From contig JAAYGE010000160.1 in NCBI GenBank assembly GCA_012727835.1, positions 1 through 14,088 of the forward strand: a stretch of DNA of 14,088 bases, written 5' to 3'. A model generated the notes under the pieces. The model saw nothing but the letters and a program-made list of their open reading frames with translations. It was not told the origin of the DNA and searched no databases. Origin of the DNA: Bacillota bacterium. GTDB taxonomy: Bacteria; Bacillota_H; UBA994; UBA5500. The translations under genes and the position numbers were made by a program. Below, one piece after another: positions 7,777 through 14,088 of the stretch; position 1 is the first letter of the stretch; each line of letters opens with the position of its first letter.

Positions 7777-7806
7777 GGGCTGTCGCAAGAATGTTTTGCG
7801 CAGCCC
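7777..7806 (-). terminator. Intrinsic terminator after the paired amidohydrolase genes
   Basis: GGGCTGTCGCAA (7777-7788) pairs with TTGCGCAGCCC (7796-7806), with one bulged T. On the - strand the stem is followed by CTTTCATTCTTC. It separates the two-gene amidohydrolase operon from the downstream M20 gene and is the fourth, least perfect, member of the hairpin family. Confidence 0.65.
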
Positions 7807-7833
7807 CTAGTTCAGTTTTTGCCATACTGGCTA

Positions 7834-8982
7834 TTAGTAAACAGGGCGTTTATAGACGCACTTGCCTTCGATGTAGGTTTCTAGAATTACGCTAGTATAG
7901 GTGAAGGGTTCGCCACTGAGAACGATAAAGTCGGCGTCCTTGCCCACCTCTAAAGAGCCCACCCGATCGGCAATACCGATAGATTCGGCCGGGTTAATGG
8001 TCATCATACGCAAGGTTTCTTCCACCGTCAGACCATACTTCATGGCCACGCCGCCGTAGGCATGGAAGTAACGGCTGTCGAGGAAGGGGTGGTCGGTGAT
8101 TAGGCTGACCTTAACGCCCGCCTTGTGCAAGGTGGCCGCGTTGGCATCGGTAAAGTTGGCCAATTCTACCTTACCGCGGGAAGAAAGCCCCGGGCCTACG
8201 TGGGCCTGCACCTGATGTTCGGCCAGAAAATCGGCAATTAGATGGCCGTCGGTGCAATGCTCGATGCTAAACTTAATACCCAGCTCTTCGCAGAGGCGCA
8301 CCGCCGTAACGATATCATCATGGCGATGGGCATGGACGCGGAAAGGTATTTCACCCTTAATTACCTTATAGCCGGGCTCTAATTTGAGGTCGATATCAAA
8401 GGGTTTCCCTTCGGCCAAAGCCGCATCCTTTTTCTGTGTGTATTCGGCGGCCTTTTGGAAGTACTCCCGAATCTTAGCTGCCACACCCATGCGGGTGATG
8501 TTATGGTTGCGTTTCGGGTTTTCACCCAGTGCTCCCTTAAGGGCCGTCGGGTTTTTAATTACCATTTCATCGATAATGGCGCCGGCGGTTTTGCAGGCAA
8601 AGCCCAAACCACCGATGGGGTTGCCCGAACCGGGAACGATTTGAATACTGGTGATGCCGCCTTCCCGGGCGCTGGCAAAACTGCGTTGCAGAGGGTTAGT
8701 GGCATCAAGGGCGTTAACTTGTGCGACAACGGGTGCCGACATCTCATTGCCATCGTAGGCCGTCCGTCCTTCCCCATCGCCCCAGATGCCAACATGGGAA
8801 TGGGCATCGACAAAACCCGGCAAAACCACCTTACCGGTGAGATCTAATACTTGGGCATCGGCAGGAGCCGACAGGTTGGTACCGATGGCCGCAATCTTGC
8901 CTTCTTTGTCGATTAGCATCATCCCGTTTTCTAGAGTTTCCCCGTTAACCGGATAAATCTTAGCTCCTTTGACCAGTAACAT
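7834..8982 (-). CDS. Imidazolonepropionase-like metal-dependent amidohydrolase, second paralogue
   Basis: The 382-residue protein is an amidohydrolase-superfamily enzyme of the COG1228 group, which includes imidazolonepropionase and several dipeptidases/prolidases. Ligand motifs appear complete: H61-x-H63 in VDAHSHVG, H217-A-H219 in VHAHRHDD, H242 in EHCTDGH and D297 in ITDHP. GALGENPKR (150-158) and the C-terminal RVGSLEVGKDADFIVLSG (340-357) are family signatures. It is close to the upstream paralogue over its whole length. Its ATG directly abuts the upstream stop (TAGATG), and its ribosome binding site GGGAGGTG lies inside the last codons of that gene, so the two are translationally coupled. 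No histidine-utilisation genes (hutU, hutH) are seen, so a true HutI role is unlikely. The substrate is unknown. Confidence 0.87.
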   Translation of the reverse strand: MLLVKGAKIYPVNGETLENGMMLIDKEGKIAAIGTNLSAPADAQVLDLTGKVVLPGFVDAHSHVGIWGDGEGRTAYDGNEMSAPVVAQVNALDATNPLQRSFASAREGGITSIQIVPGSGNPIGGLGFACKTAGAIIDEMVIKNPTALKGALGENPKRNHNITRMGVAAKIREYFQKAAEYTQKKDAALAEGKPFDIDLKLEPGYKVIKGEIPFRVHAHRHDDIVTAVRLCEELGIKFSIEHCTDGHLIADFLAEHQVQAHVGPGLSSRGKVELANFTDANAATLHKAGVKVSLITDHPFLDSRYFHAYGGVAMKYGLTVEETLRMMTINPAESIGIADRVGSLEVGKDADFIVLSGEPFTYTSVILETYIEGKCVYKRPVY

Positions 8983-10143
8983 CTAGCACACCTCCCTCTG
9001 GTAGACGACTTGGCCATCGATGATGGTAACATCCGCATGGGTGGTGAAGTCCAGCGGATCGCCGGACCAAATGACTATGTCCGCATCTTTACCAACTTCT
9101 AGCGAACCTACCCGATCATCGAGGCCCACGTGTTCGGCGGACGCAAGGGTGATTGCGCGGAGGGCGGTGTCCCTATCCATGCCCCAGCCTACAGCCAAGC
9201 CGGCGGTTAGTGGCAACCATTGACCGGCTACTACCGCGTGGTCGGTGGTAAAGCAGAAATTGATGCCGGCGCGTGCAAAGGCTACCGGGGTTCTAAAATC
9301 GCGCTCCCGATTTTCCACCTTCGAGCCGTAATGGATGGTAGGACCTACAGCGCAATGGACGTTGCGCTCTTTGAGAAAATCGACTAGTAGGAAGCCGTCG
9401 GTGACATGCTCCAATACGTAGCGCACGCCGAATTCTTCGCAGATGCGAACGGCAGTTACGATATCGTCGTTGCGATGGCAGTGAATCATCAGTGGCAGTT
9501 CGCCGCGCATGACTGGCAGCAGGGCTTCGCTCTGTTTGTCGAATTTCGGCTTATCTTGTTCGCTCTTAGCTGCTTCCAATTTGGCTAAATATTGTTTAGC
9601 CTTAAGCAGTGCTTCGCGGAATAGAGCCGCATTGCCCATCCGCGTAGAGGGTGCCTTTTTCTTACCACCGTAAACCGCCTTGGGATTCTCCCCAAGGGCA
9701 CATTTCATGCCGGTGGTTCGAATAAAGGCGTCTTCCACAATGTGGCCTTTGCATTTGAGGGCGACGGCCGTGCCGCCAATTATATTGGCGCTTCCCGGCG
9801 GTACGCTGACGGTGGTGATACCGGCACGACGGAAATCGTCAAAGGCGGTGTCACGCATGTTAATGCCGTCTAGGGCATTGCACCAGGGGGTGAGCGGTTC
9901 GCTGGTTTCGTTAGTGTCTTGGCCCTCTCTACCCACGCCTTGTTCACCAATACCGATATGGGCATGAGCCTCCACAATGCCCGGTGTTACGGTGCGCCCA
10001 GCGGCATCGATGACATGGGCATCTGCTGGAATTTCCAGATTACTGCCGATAGCTTTTATTTTGCCGTTTTCAACCAGTATTTGTCCATCGGCAATAATGC
10101 CATTGGAAACGGTTTCTATACGGGCGTTAATAATAGCTAGCAT
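8983..10143 (-). CDS. Imidazolonepropionase-like metal-dependent amidohydrolase, first paralogue
   Basis: This 386-residue COG1228 amidohydrolase is the first gene of a two-gene operon with its paralogue. It keeps the apparent metal-binding set: H60-x-H62 in VEAHAHIG, H221-C-H223 in MIHCHRNDD, H246 in LEHVTDG and D301 in TTDHA. It shares CALGENPK (148-155), STRMG (166-170), IVTAVRICEEFG (228-239) and RVGSLEVGKDAD (344-355) with the neighbour. It differs by a Lys/Ala-rich region (about 181-206) and a GGKKKAP loop after ALGENPK. ATG 10143 has AAAGGAGG six bases upstream. The near-perfect palindrome at 10182-10201 lies about 40 bp before the start and probably controls the operon. A dipeptidase or cyclic-amide hydrolase role is possible, but the substrate cannot be named. 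Confidence 0.87.
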   Translation of the reverse strand: MLAIINARIETVSNGIIADGQILVENGKIKAIGSNLEIPADAHVIDAAGRTVTPGIVEAHAHIGIGEQGVGREGQDTNETSEPLTPWCNALDGINMRDTAFDDFRRAGITTVSVPPGSANIIGGTAVALKCKGHIVEDAFIRTTGMKCALGENPKAVYGGKKKAPSTRMGNAALFREALLKAKQYLAKLEAAKSEQDKPKFDKQSEALLPVMRGELPLMIHCHRNDDIVTAVRICEEFGVRYVLEHVTDGFLLVDFLKERNVHCAVGPTIHYGSKVENRERDFRTPVAFARAGINFCFTTDHAVVAGQWLPLTAGLAVGWGMDRDTALRAITLASAEHVGLDDRVGSLEVGKDADIVIWSGDPLDFTTHADVTIIDGQVVYQREVC

Positions 10144-10181
10144 TCTATGCCTCCTTTACTTTATGAGATAATTGTTCATAA

Positions 10182-10201
10182 TTACAGGGTATACCCCGTA
10201 A
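10182..10201. promoter_or_regulatory. 20-bp near-perfect palindrome, candidate operator of the amidohydrolase operon
   Basis: TTAC-A-GGGTATACCC-C-GTAA is an inverted repeat with only one mismatched pair. It starts 39 bp before the first amidohydrolase start codon and overlaps the candidate -10 box on the - strand (10188-10193), the position expected of a repressor site. The regulator is not identifiable and may lie outside the window. Confidence 0.5.
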
Positions 10202-10215
10202 CTATATATCTTCAA
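10188..10215 (-). promoter_or_regulatory. Candidate promoter of the amidohydrolase operon
   Basis: On the - strand TTGAAG (10215-10210) and TATACC (10193-10188) are 16 bp apart. Each matches four of six consensus positions, so this is tentative. It overlaps the palindrome at 10182-10201. Confidence 0.3.
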
Positions 10216-10236
10216 CAAAAAGGTGTTGGTTCCTGT

Positions 10237-10265
10237 CTAGCAGAAACATAAACATAATCTGCTAG
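10237..10265. other. Hairpin between the divergent promoters
   Basis: CTAGCAGA (10237-10244) pairs perfectly with TCTGCTAG (10258-10265) across a 13-base A-rich loop. It ends 11 bp before the -35 box of the SRP RNA gene. It has no T-tract and may be a protein-binding inverted repeat or chance. Confidence 0.3.
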
Positions 10266-10276
10266 GGGCCGCCCCC

Positions 10277-10305
10277 TTGACTTCAAAGGCTAGCGGTATT
10301 AAACT
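10277..10305 (+). promoter_or_regulatory. Promoter of the SRP RNA gene
   Basis: TTGACT (10277-10282) and TAAACT (10300-10305) are 17 bp apart. Transcription would start near 10312, leaving a leader of about 18 bases before the mature RNA, consistent with 5' processing of the long SRP RNA known in Bacillus. Confidence 0.6.
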
Positions 10306-10328
10306 TAAATAAGACTAAAAAAGTTAAT

Positions 10329-10602
10329 TTTGCCGTGCTAGGCGGGGAGGTAGCGGTGCCCTGAACCTGCAATCCGCTAGAGCGGGGCCGAAGGCTTACC
10401 GTGAGGCATGCGTTTGTGGGGCTTGCCTGGTGTAAGTGGTGTTGACAGTTGGGTCCAGCGCAACAGAGAACTATGAACCCCGTCAGGTCCGGAAGGAAGC
10501 AGCGGTAAGTAGTCCCCTCTGTGTGCCGCTGGGTAGCCTGATTCGAGCTAACTGCATCAGTAACACCCGGAAGCGCATTGTCGAAGGTGAGGGCACGGCA
10601 CA
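10329..10602 (+). ncRNA. ffs: Signal recognition particle RNA, long form with Alu domain
   Basis: This RNA is the scaffold of the signal recognition particle, which brings ribosomes making membrane and secreted proteins to the membrane with Ffh. The universally conserved helix 8 core CAGGTCCGGAAGGAAGCA, with its GGAA tetraloop, lies within 10482-10503. The 5' end TGCCGTGC (10331-10338) pairs with GCACGGCA (10593-10600), closing the molecule. The 5' Alu-domain sequence (GGCGGGGAGGTAGCGGTGCC, then GCAATCCGCT and GGGCCGAA) and the 3' GAGCTAACTGC...AGTAAC region closely resemble the Bacillus scRNA. Size is about 270 bases, normal for Firmicutes with an Alu domain. The exact ends are set by the closing helix and could shift by a few bases. 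It is followed by T6 and a second hairpin. dnaX or recR, often next to it in Firmicutes, are absent. Confidence 0.95.
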
Positions 10603-10611
10603 TTTTTTCAT

Positions 10612-10641
10612 AGGGAGTCATTACTTATGACTCCCTTTGTC
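10612..10641 (+). terminator. Intrinsic terminator after the SRP RNA, or attenuator before the transporter
   Basis: AGGGAGTCAT (10612-10621) pairs perfectly with 10627-10636 around a 5-base loop, followed by TTGTCTTTG. It ends only about 20 bases before the ribosome binding site of the transporter gene, so it also lies in that gene's 5' leader. Confidence 0.7.
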
Positions 10642-10672
10642 TTTGTGCAAATTTAGAGCGGAGGAACTAGGA

Positions 10673-12121
10673 ATGCAGACAGAAACAACAGTAGCTCGCC
10701 ACCTTTCTACCATAACCAGCCAGGATCGTAGGCGCCTGCTGATGGCCGGGCTGGGAATTTGCCTCGGGCTGTTCATAGGGACACGCCCACCGGCCGCCGG
10801 CCTTTCGGTGCAGGCCATGCAGGCTTTAGGTCTGTTGGCCGGTGCCATTTGTTTCTGGATCGGTCGGGTTTTTGACGATTATGTGGTTGCACTGCTGATG
10901 GCGGTGCTATGGGTAGCTTTGAAGATTGTCCCCTTCGAGACCGCTTTCGCCACCTTTAACAGCAAAACCTGGTGGCTGATGGTGGGAGCCATGGGATTGG
11001 GCTTAGGTGCCGCCCAGAGCGGCCTGTTACGTCGCTGTACTCTGTTACTGTTACGGGTATTACCACCCACCTATCTGGGCCAGTCGCTGGCACTGGTGGT
11101 TACCGGCATCCTGTCGGCCCCTGCCATACCTAGCATAATAGCCAAGCTATCGATCGCCGCTAAGTTTATACCCGAGTTGGTTGCGGGCATGGGATTGCCC
11201 AAACGTAGCAAAGCCAGCGCCGGCCTCTTCTTATCCATGTATCTGGGTTTTGCTGTTTCGGCCCCCATCTTTCTGACCGGCAGTAGCACCAATCTATTAC
11301 TGCTGGAAATGCTACCAGCCGCCGAGCGGGCAGTAATGACCTGGATGGGGTGGCTGCAGGCGGCTTTGCTGCCCGGTTTGCTGGCTATTGCGGGTGGTTA
11401 CCTTTTCGTGCTCCTATTCTTATGTCCTAAAGAAAAGCTGGTCATCGATAACTCCCATGTGGCACAGAAGCTAAGTGAATTGGGTCCTTTAGATAGGCAG
11501 GAAAAAATCACCCTGGCGGTAATGCTGACCTCAATTGCCCTCTGGATTACGGAGCCCTGGCATGGGATTAGCGCCGTAACGGTGGCCTTATCCGGTTTGG
11601 TGATACTTTTGGCTACCGGTGTGGTGAGTAAGAAAAGCCTTCAGTCCGATTTAGGGTGGACTACCCTAATCTTTTTAGGTGTGATACTCAATCTGGGCAC
11701 CGTCTTTTCGTTTTTAGGTATTGACCACTTTCTCGGGGAGACGGTCACTCCTTTACTTACCCCGTTAACTAATAATACTTTTCTTTTTATGTTAGTACTG
11801 ATGGTTACTACCGTTGCTCTCCGCTTCCTGGTGGTGTCGACAAATGCCCTCATGGCTATTCTGCTGCTCATGCTGGCACCGGTGGCGCAACAGGCGGGCA
11901 TTAGTGTTTGGGCCATGGGTATAACTATTCAATTGATAGGCCATAGTATGTTCGTCTTGCCCTACCAAAGTGCCAACTATACGGTGGCGGCCAGTGTCAC
12001 CCAAGGGGAAGCCATCAGCCCCTCCCAAGCGGCCCGCGGTTCTTTAGCTTGCGTGGGTGCCATTATGATTGCGGTCTTGCTTAGTTTGCCTGTTTGGGGG
12101 TATCTGGGGTTGATTGGATAG
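10673..12121 (+). CDS. DASS-family (SLC13/CitT-like) anion transporter
   Basis: The 482-residue integral membrane protein belongs to the divalent anion:Na+ symporter family, which carries dicarboxylates, citrate or sulfate. About a dozen hydrophobic segments are present, arranged as two related halves: first half to about 250, a polar loop (252-278), then the second half. Re-entrant hairpin regions are recognisable at about 148-170 and 385-405, with the following TGSSTN (202-207) and PYQSAN (430-435) loops. The usual Ser-Asn-Thr substrate motifs are not standard: the first hairpin has I-P-S-I-I-A-K and the second V-S-T-N-A. The substrate is therefore not predictable from the motif. ATG 10673 has GGAGGA seven bases upstream; an in-frame TTG at 10637 overlaps the terminator and is rejected. 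It converges with an AbgB-like hydrolase, hinting at an amide-containing organic anion, by inference only. Confidence 0.85.
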   Translation: MQTETTVARHLSTITSQDRRRLLMAGLGICLGLFIGTRPPAAGLSVQAMQALGLLAGAICFWIGRVFDDYVVALLMAVLWVALKIVPFETAFATFNSKTWWLMVGAMGLGLGAAQSGLLRRCTLLLLRVLPPTYLGQSLALVVTGILSAPAIPSIIAKLSIAAKFIPELVAGMGLPKRSKASAGLFLSMYLGFAVSAPIFLTGSSTNLLLLEMLPAAERAVMTWMGWLQAALLPGLLAIAGGYLFVLLFLCPKEKLVIDNSHVAQKLSELGPLDRQEKITLAVMLTSIALWITEPWHGISAVTVALSGLVILLATGVVSKKSLQSDLGWTTLIFLGVILNLGTVFSFLGIDHFLGETVTPLLTPLTNNTFLFMLVLMVTTVALRFLVVSTNALMAILLLMLAPVAQQAGISVWAMGITIQLIGHSMFVLPYQSANYTVAASVTQGEAISPSQAARGSLACVGAIMIAVLLSLPVWGYLGLIG

Positions 12122-12135
12122 AATCCGATAAAGGG

Positions 12136-12167
12136 AAAGGCGCCGGCTGTGGAGCTGGCGCCTTTTT
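12136..12167. terminator. Bidirectional intrinsic terminator
   Basis: A 13-bp stem with one G-U pair (12136-12148 with 12153-12165) and a 4-base loop is followed by a T-run to 12167. A matching run of A at the start of the stem gives a T-run on the - strand. It separates the convergent transporter and AbgB-like genes. Confidence 0.88.
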
Positions 12168-12174
12168 GTGTTAT

Positions 12175-13500
12175 CTATTTGCCTTGAATTAGTTCATCCC
12201 ACATGGCCAAGTATTCTTCTTTAGTCATGGCCGGCTTGAACTGGTCCTTGATCTGTAGTCCTAGCTCGGCGCCATCGTAAAGGAGATCGATCACCGTCAT
12301 GGCCATAGCCTTGGCAGGAACTACATAAGCCATTTCCGGATCAGCGATGGAGTAGTCGCGAGCATGGGCCCGGCCAGTAATACCACCTACTTGAGGATGG
12401 ATGCCAGGCATAATATGGGTGATATCGCCCATGTCAGTAGAGCCGGCCATCGGTTCGCCGATTCGAACGCCTTCTTCGCCTAATATCTCGGCGCAGTTGG
12501 CTGCGAAAAGATCTACCATCCTTTCGTCGTGGAGGAGAGGTAGATAGCCGGGAATCTCGTCGATGACCACTTCAGCCCCTACGGCCATAGCACCGGCTTC
12601 TAATGCCCGGTTCACTTTACGGCTGGCATCCATAATGGCATCGATGCTGCGCCCGCGGACGTAGGTCTCGATGCGTACGTCGGCAGGTACGATATTGACC
12701 AGGTCGCCACCCTTAGTAATAATCGGGTGCACGCGAATAGCGTCCGCATCTTTAAAGGTTTCCCGGTTAGCATGGATACCCATCAGGCCCAACATGGCGG
12801 CGTTTAGTGCATTTACACCCTGATGGGGAGCGCCACCGGCGTGGGCTTCTTTGCCCTGGTATTTGATGAGCTTGCCGATAAAGCCGTTGGAACCAATCCC
12901 CGGCCCCGGAATGAGCATTACCCGTTCGGGGGTGTCGGAGGCCGAATGGCACATCATGGCCATATCCACATCGTCGAATTCACCAAGGGCGATTAACTCC
13001 TGTTTGCCGCCGAAGAATTTTATTTTGCCTTCTCGGCGCAGCTTTTGACGATAATCCAATTCAACAAATTCCTCGGCGGGCAATGCGAAAAATACTACGT
13101 CGCCATCGAGTTCGCTCATTACTCCCGAATCCACCAGGCCCATGGCGGCGCCTAGCATCATAGCTGTCTGGGCATTATGCCCGCAGGAATGGGCTGCACC
13201 GGTGGTCGGGTCGGCATGGGGATGGTAATGACAAACAACCGCATCCATTTCACCCATAACAGCAACGCTTAGCTTGCTCTGCCGACCCGGCAGACGAGCT
13301 TTAAGGCCGGTTAGGGCTAGCCCCTTACGATAATCCAGCCCTAAGGCTTTAAACTTCTCTTCTACTAACGCAGCAGCTTTGTGTTCCTTATAGCCTAGTT
13401 CCGGGTTATTGAACAGGTAGTCGCCGGCAGCAATAATCTCTTCCGCCCGCTTATCGATGGCTTCGCAGCCTCGTTTCTTTAATTCCGCCTTTTTCAACAC
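12175..13500 (-). CDS. M20 family amidohydrolase, AbgB-like (p-aminobenzoyl-glutamate hydrolase subunit B type)
   Basis: The 441-residue protein is an M20 metallohydrolase of the AbgB type, larger than the M20D enzyme at 6595-7746 and clearly not a recent duplicate of it. Visible features: NNPELGYKE (31-39), VMGEMDAV (81-88), AAHSCGHNAQ with C106/H108, LPAEEFVE with E143/E144, a long insertion before MCHSA (H185), KEAHAGGAPHQGVNALNA (217-234) in the dimerisation domain, AGSTDMGDIT (352-361), the AbgB signature, and H379 in GRAHARDY. AbgB normally pairs with AbgA to cleave p-aminobenzoyl-glutamate; no adjacent AbgA is present, so it may act alone on another N-acyl or peptide substrate. GTG 13500 is preceded by AAAGGAG at good spacing; the following TTG is a less well-spaced alternative. 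Confidence 0.9.
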   Translation of the reverse strand: MLKKAELKKRGCEAIDKRAEEIIAAGDYLFNNPELGYKEHKAAALVEEKFKALGLDYRKGLALTGLKARLPGRQSKLSVAVMGEMDAVVCHYHPHADPTTGAAHSCGHNAQTAMMLGAAMGLVDSGVMSELDGDVVFFALPAEEFVELDYRQKLRREGKIKFFGGKQELIALGEFDDVDMAMMCHSASDTPERVMLIPGPGIGSNGFIGKLIKYQGKEAHAGGAPHQGVNALNAAMLGLMGIHANRETFKDADAIRVHPIITKGGDLVNIVPADVRIETYVRGRSIDAIMDASRKVNRALEAGAMAVGAEVVIDEIPGYLPLLHDERMVDLFAANCAEILGEEGVRIGEPMAGSTDMGDITHIMPGIHPQVGGITGRAHARDYSIADPEMAYVVPAKAMAMTVIDLLYDGAELGLQIKDQFKPAMTKEEYLAMWDELIQGK

Positions 13501-13593
13501 AATCGTCTCCTTTCATCCATACCATTCGCTATGTATGTTTGTAGTAGGGCGCTAGCTTAGTGTTCCCATTACTGGCGTAAGTTTATTGGGGTG

Positions 13594-13626
13594 AAAAAGG
13601 TCGACCGGCAATAATGGTCGACCTTT
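13594..13626 (-). terminator. Intrinsic terminator after the small membrane protein gene
   Basis: A perfect 11-bp stem (AAAGGTCGACC at 13596-13606 with 13616-13626) encloses a 9-base loop. On the - strand the stem runs into TTTTT ending at 13594. It begins 8 bases after the stop codon at 13634, so the downstream M20 gene probably needs its own promoter; none is convincing in 13501-13593. Confidence 0.85.
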
Positions 13627-13633
13627 GTTACGT

Positions 13634-14080
13634 CTAGATGGCACCTGTTAGCTTAAGAACAACATGGGCGATAACAGCCGAACCGATGTAGGTTCCAGCC
13701 AGAGCCAGCAAAGTGACTATGACAATTTGGAAGCCCTGCTGTTTAAAGCTATCCATGTCTTTACCGATAGAAATACCAGCATAGGACAGAATCGGTGTGC
13801 AAAGGGCCAAGAACTGAACTTCGCCCACGTACTTAGTCACCAAGTCAGCACCAGGTACGCCAGGAATTGAAGCAATGATAGCTAGAGCAGAAATATAAGC
13901 GAAGCTCGGTAGCTTGATCGGCGATACTTGCGACAAGCCATAGCCTGCGATTACGATAACAAGCAGAATTAGCATGCCAGGAAGCGCGTCGACAGGATTG
14001 ACTTTGAAGCCGACAAAGTTGCCTACTAGGGCTAAAATGCCAGAAATTATAAAGATGCGTAAAGCGCTAGAGAACTTCAT
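13634..14080 (-). CDS. Small polytopic membrane protein of unknown function
   Basis: The 148-residue protein is almost entirely hydrophobic, with about five predicted membrane helices (roughly 7-24, 32-50, 57-75, 86-107 and 117-145) and short charged loops (ISIGKDMDSFKQQGF between helices four and five). It has no signal peptide or recognisable catalytic motif. The pattern, including helix-breaking Pro/Gly (V-S-P-I-K-L-P, S-I-P-G-V-P-G) and polar residues in helices, resembles one half of a transporter built from two repeats. A partner encoded just beyond the window would fit but cannot be seen. ATG 14080 is the only plausible start; just 8 upstream bases (GCTAAATA on the - strand) are present, so the ribosome binding site is out of view. 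They contain TAA, which could be the stop of an upstream gene. I do not recognise the family. Confidence 0.75.
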   Translation of the reverse strand: MKFSSALRIFIISGILALVGNFVGFKVNPVDALPGMLILLVIVIAGYGLSQVSPIKLPSFAYISALAIIASIPGVPGADLVTKYVGEVQFLALCTPILSYAGISIGKDMDSFKQQGFQIVIVTLLALAGTYIGSAVIAHVVLKLTGAI

Positions 14081-14088
14081 TATTTAGC

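Noticed and set aside
8455..8847. 130-codon open frame on the + strand
   Set aside because: It is antisense within a well-supported amidohydrolase gene and has no coding signals.
7834..10143. Calling the amidohydrolase pair HutI of histidine degradation
   Set aside because: No hutH, hutU or hutG neighbours, and two copies in one operon fit the broad COG1228 group better.
10182..10201. CsoR-type copper operator
   Set aside because: CsoR sites read ATACCCC...GGGGTAT; here the order is GGGTA-TACCC and no copper genes are near.
10283..10630. Open frames of 112 codons (-) and 64 codons (+) across this stretch
   Set aside because: They lie over the SRP RNA, which is clear from its conserved core and closing helix; neither has a ribosome binding site or family-like sequence.
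1..14088. CRISPR, transposase, tRNA, prophage or defence genes
   Set aside because: No spaced repeat arrays, terminal inverted repeats, cloverleaf structures or phage/defence protein motifs were seen.

Overview
The window looks like a chromosomal stretch from an anaerobic Firmicute, probably class Clostridia; no genus can be named. Three things point there. The SRP RNA (about 10329-10602) is the long form with an Alu domain, close to the Bacillus/Clostridium type. Ribosome binding sites are strong AGGAGG types with frequent GTG starts. The main operon encodes a flavin-based electron-bifurcating Etf/2-hydroxyacid dehydrogenase of the lactate dehydrogenase (LctBCD) type known from acetogens and related anaerobes. 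Base composition is near balanced by eye. No phage, transposase, CRISPR array or tRNA was seen.

Layout. 1-321 (+): 3' end of an unrecognised gene. 369-740 (-): OsmC/YhfA-like protein. 822-1811 (+): YerB-like lipoprotein (DUF3048). 1932-5566 (-): three-gene operon in the order FAD-linked 2-hydroxyacid dehydrogenase, EtfB, EtfA with two [4Fe-4S] motifs. 5688-6526 (+): divergent AraC-family regulator broken by one frameshift. 6595-7746 (-): M20 amidohydrolase. 7834-10143 (-): two abutting paralogous imidazolonepropionase-like amidohydrolases. About 10329-10602 (+): SRP RNA. 10673-12121 (+): DASS-family anion transporter. 12175-13500 (-): AbgB-like M20 hydrolase. 13634-14080 (-): small polytopic membrane protein of unknown function.

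How the genes may work together (inference). The window reads as a scavenging and catabolic neighbourhood. A DASS carrier could import an organic anion; two M20 enzymes and two COG1228 amidohydrolases could cleave amide bonds in N-acyl amino acids, dipeptides or related compounds; and the Etf-linked dehydrogenase would oxidise a 2-hydroxyacid such as lactate using NAD+ at the expense of reduced ferredoxin. The broken AraC regulator sits divergent to the dehydrogenase operon, and two half-site-like repeats exactly 21 bp apart lie between them.

Most transcription units are separated by clear intrinsic terminators. Four of these hairpins share a GGGGCTRT...AYAGCCCC-type stem and look like members of one dispersed hairpin family. 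The most notable points are the AraC frameshift, the 21-bp repeats, the near-perfect 20-bp palindrome before the paired amidohydrolases, the SRP RNA gene placed away from dnaX/recR directly before a transporter that has almost no room for its own promoter, and the degenerate substrate motifs of that transporter. I saw no complete new defence or mobile system.
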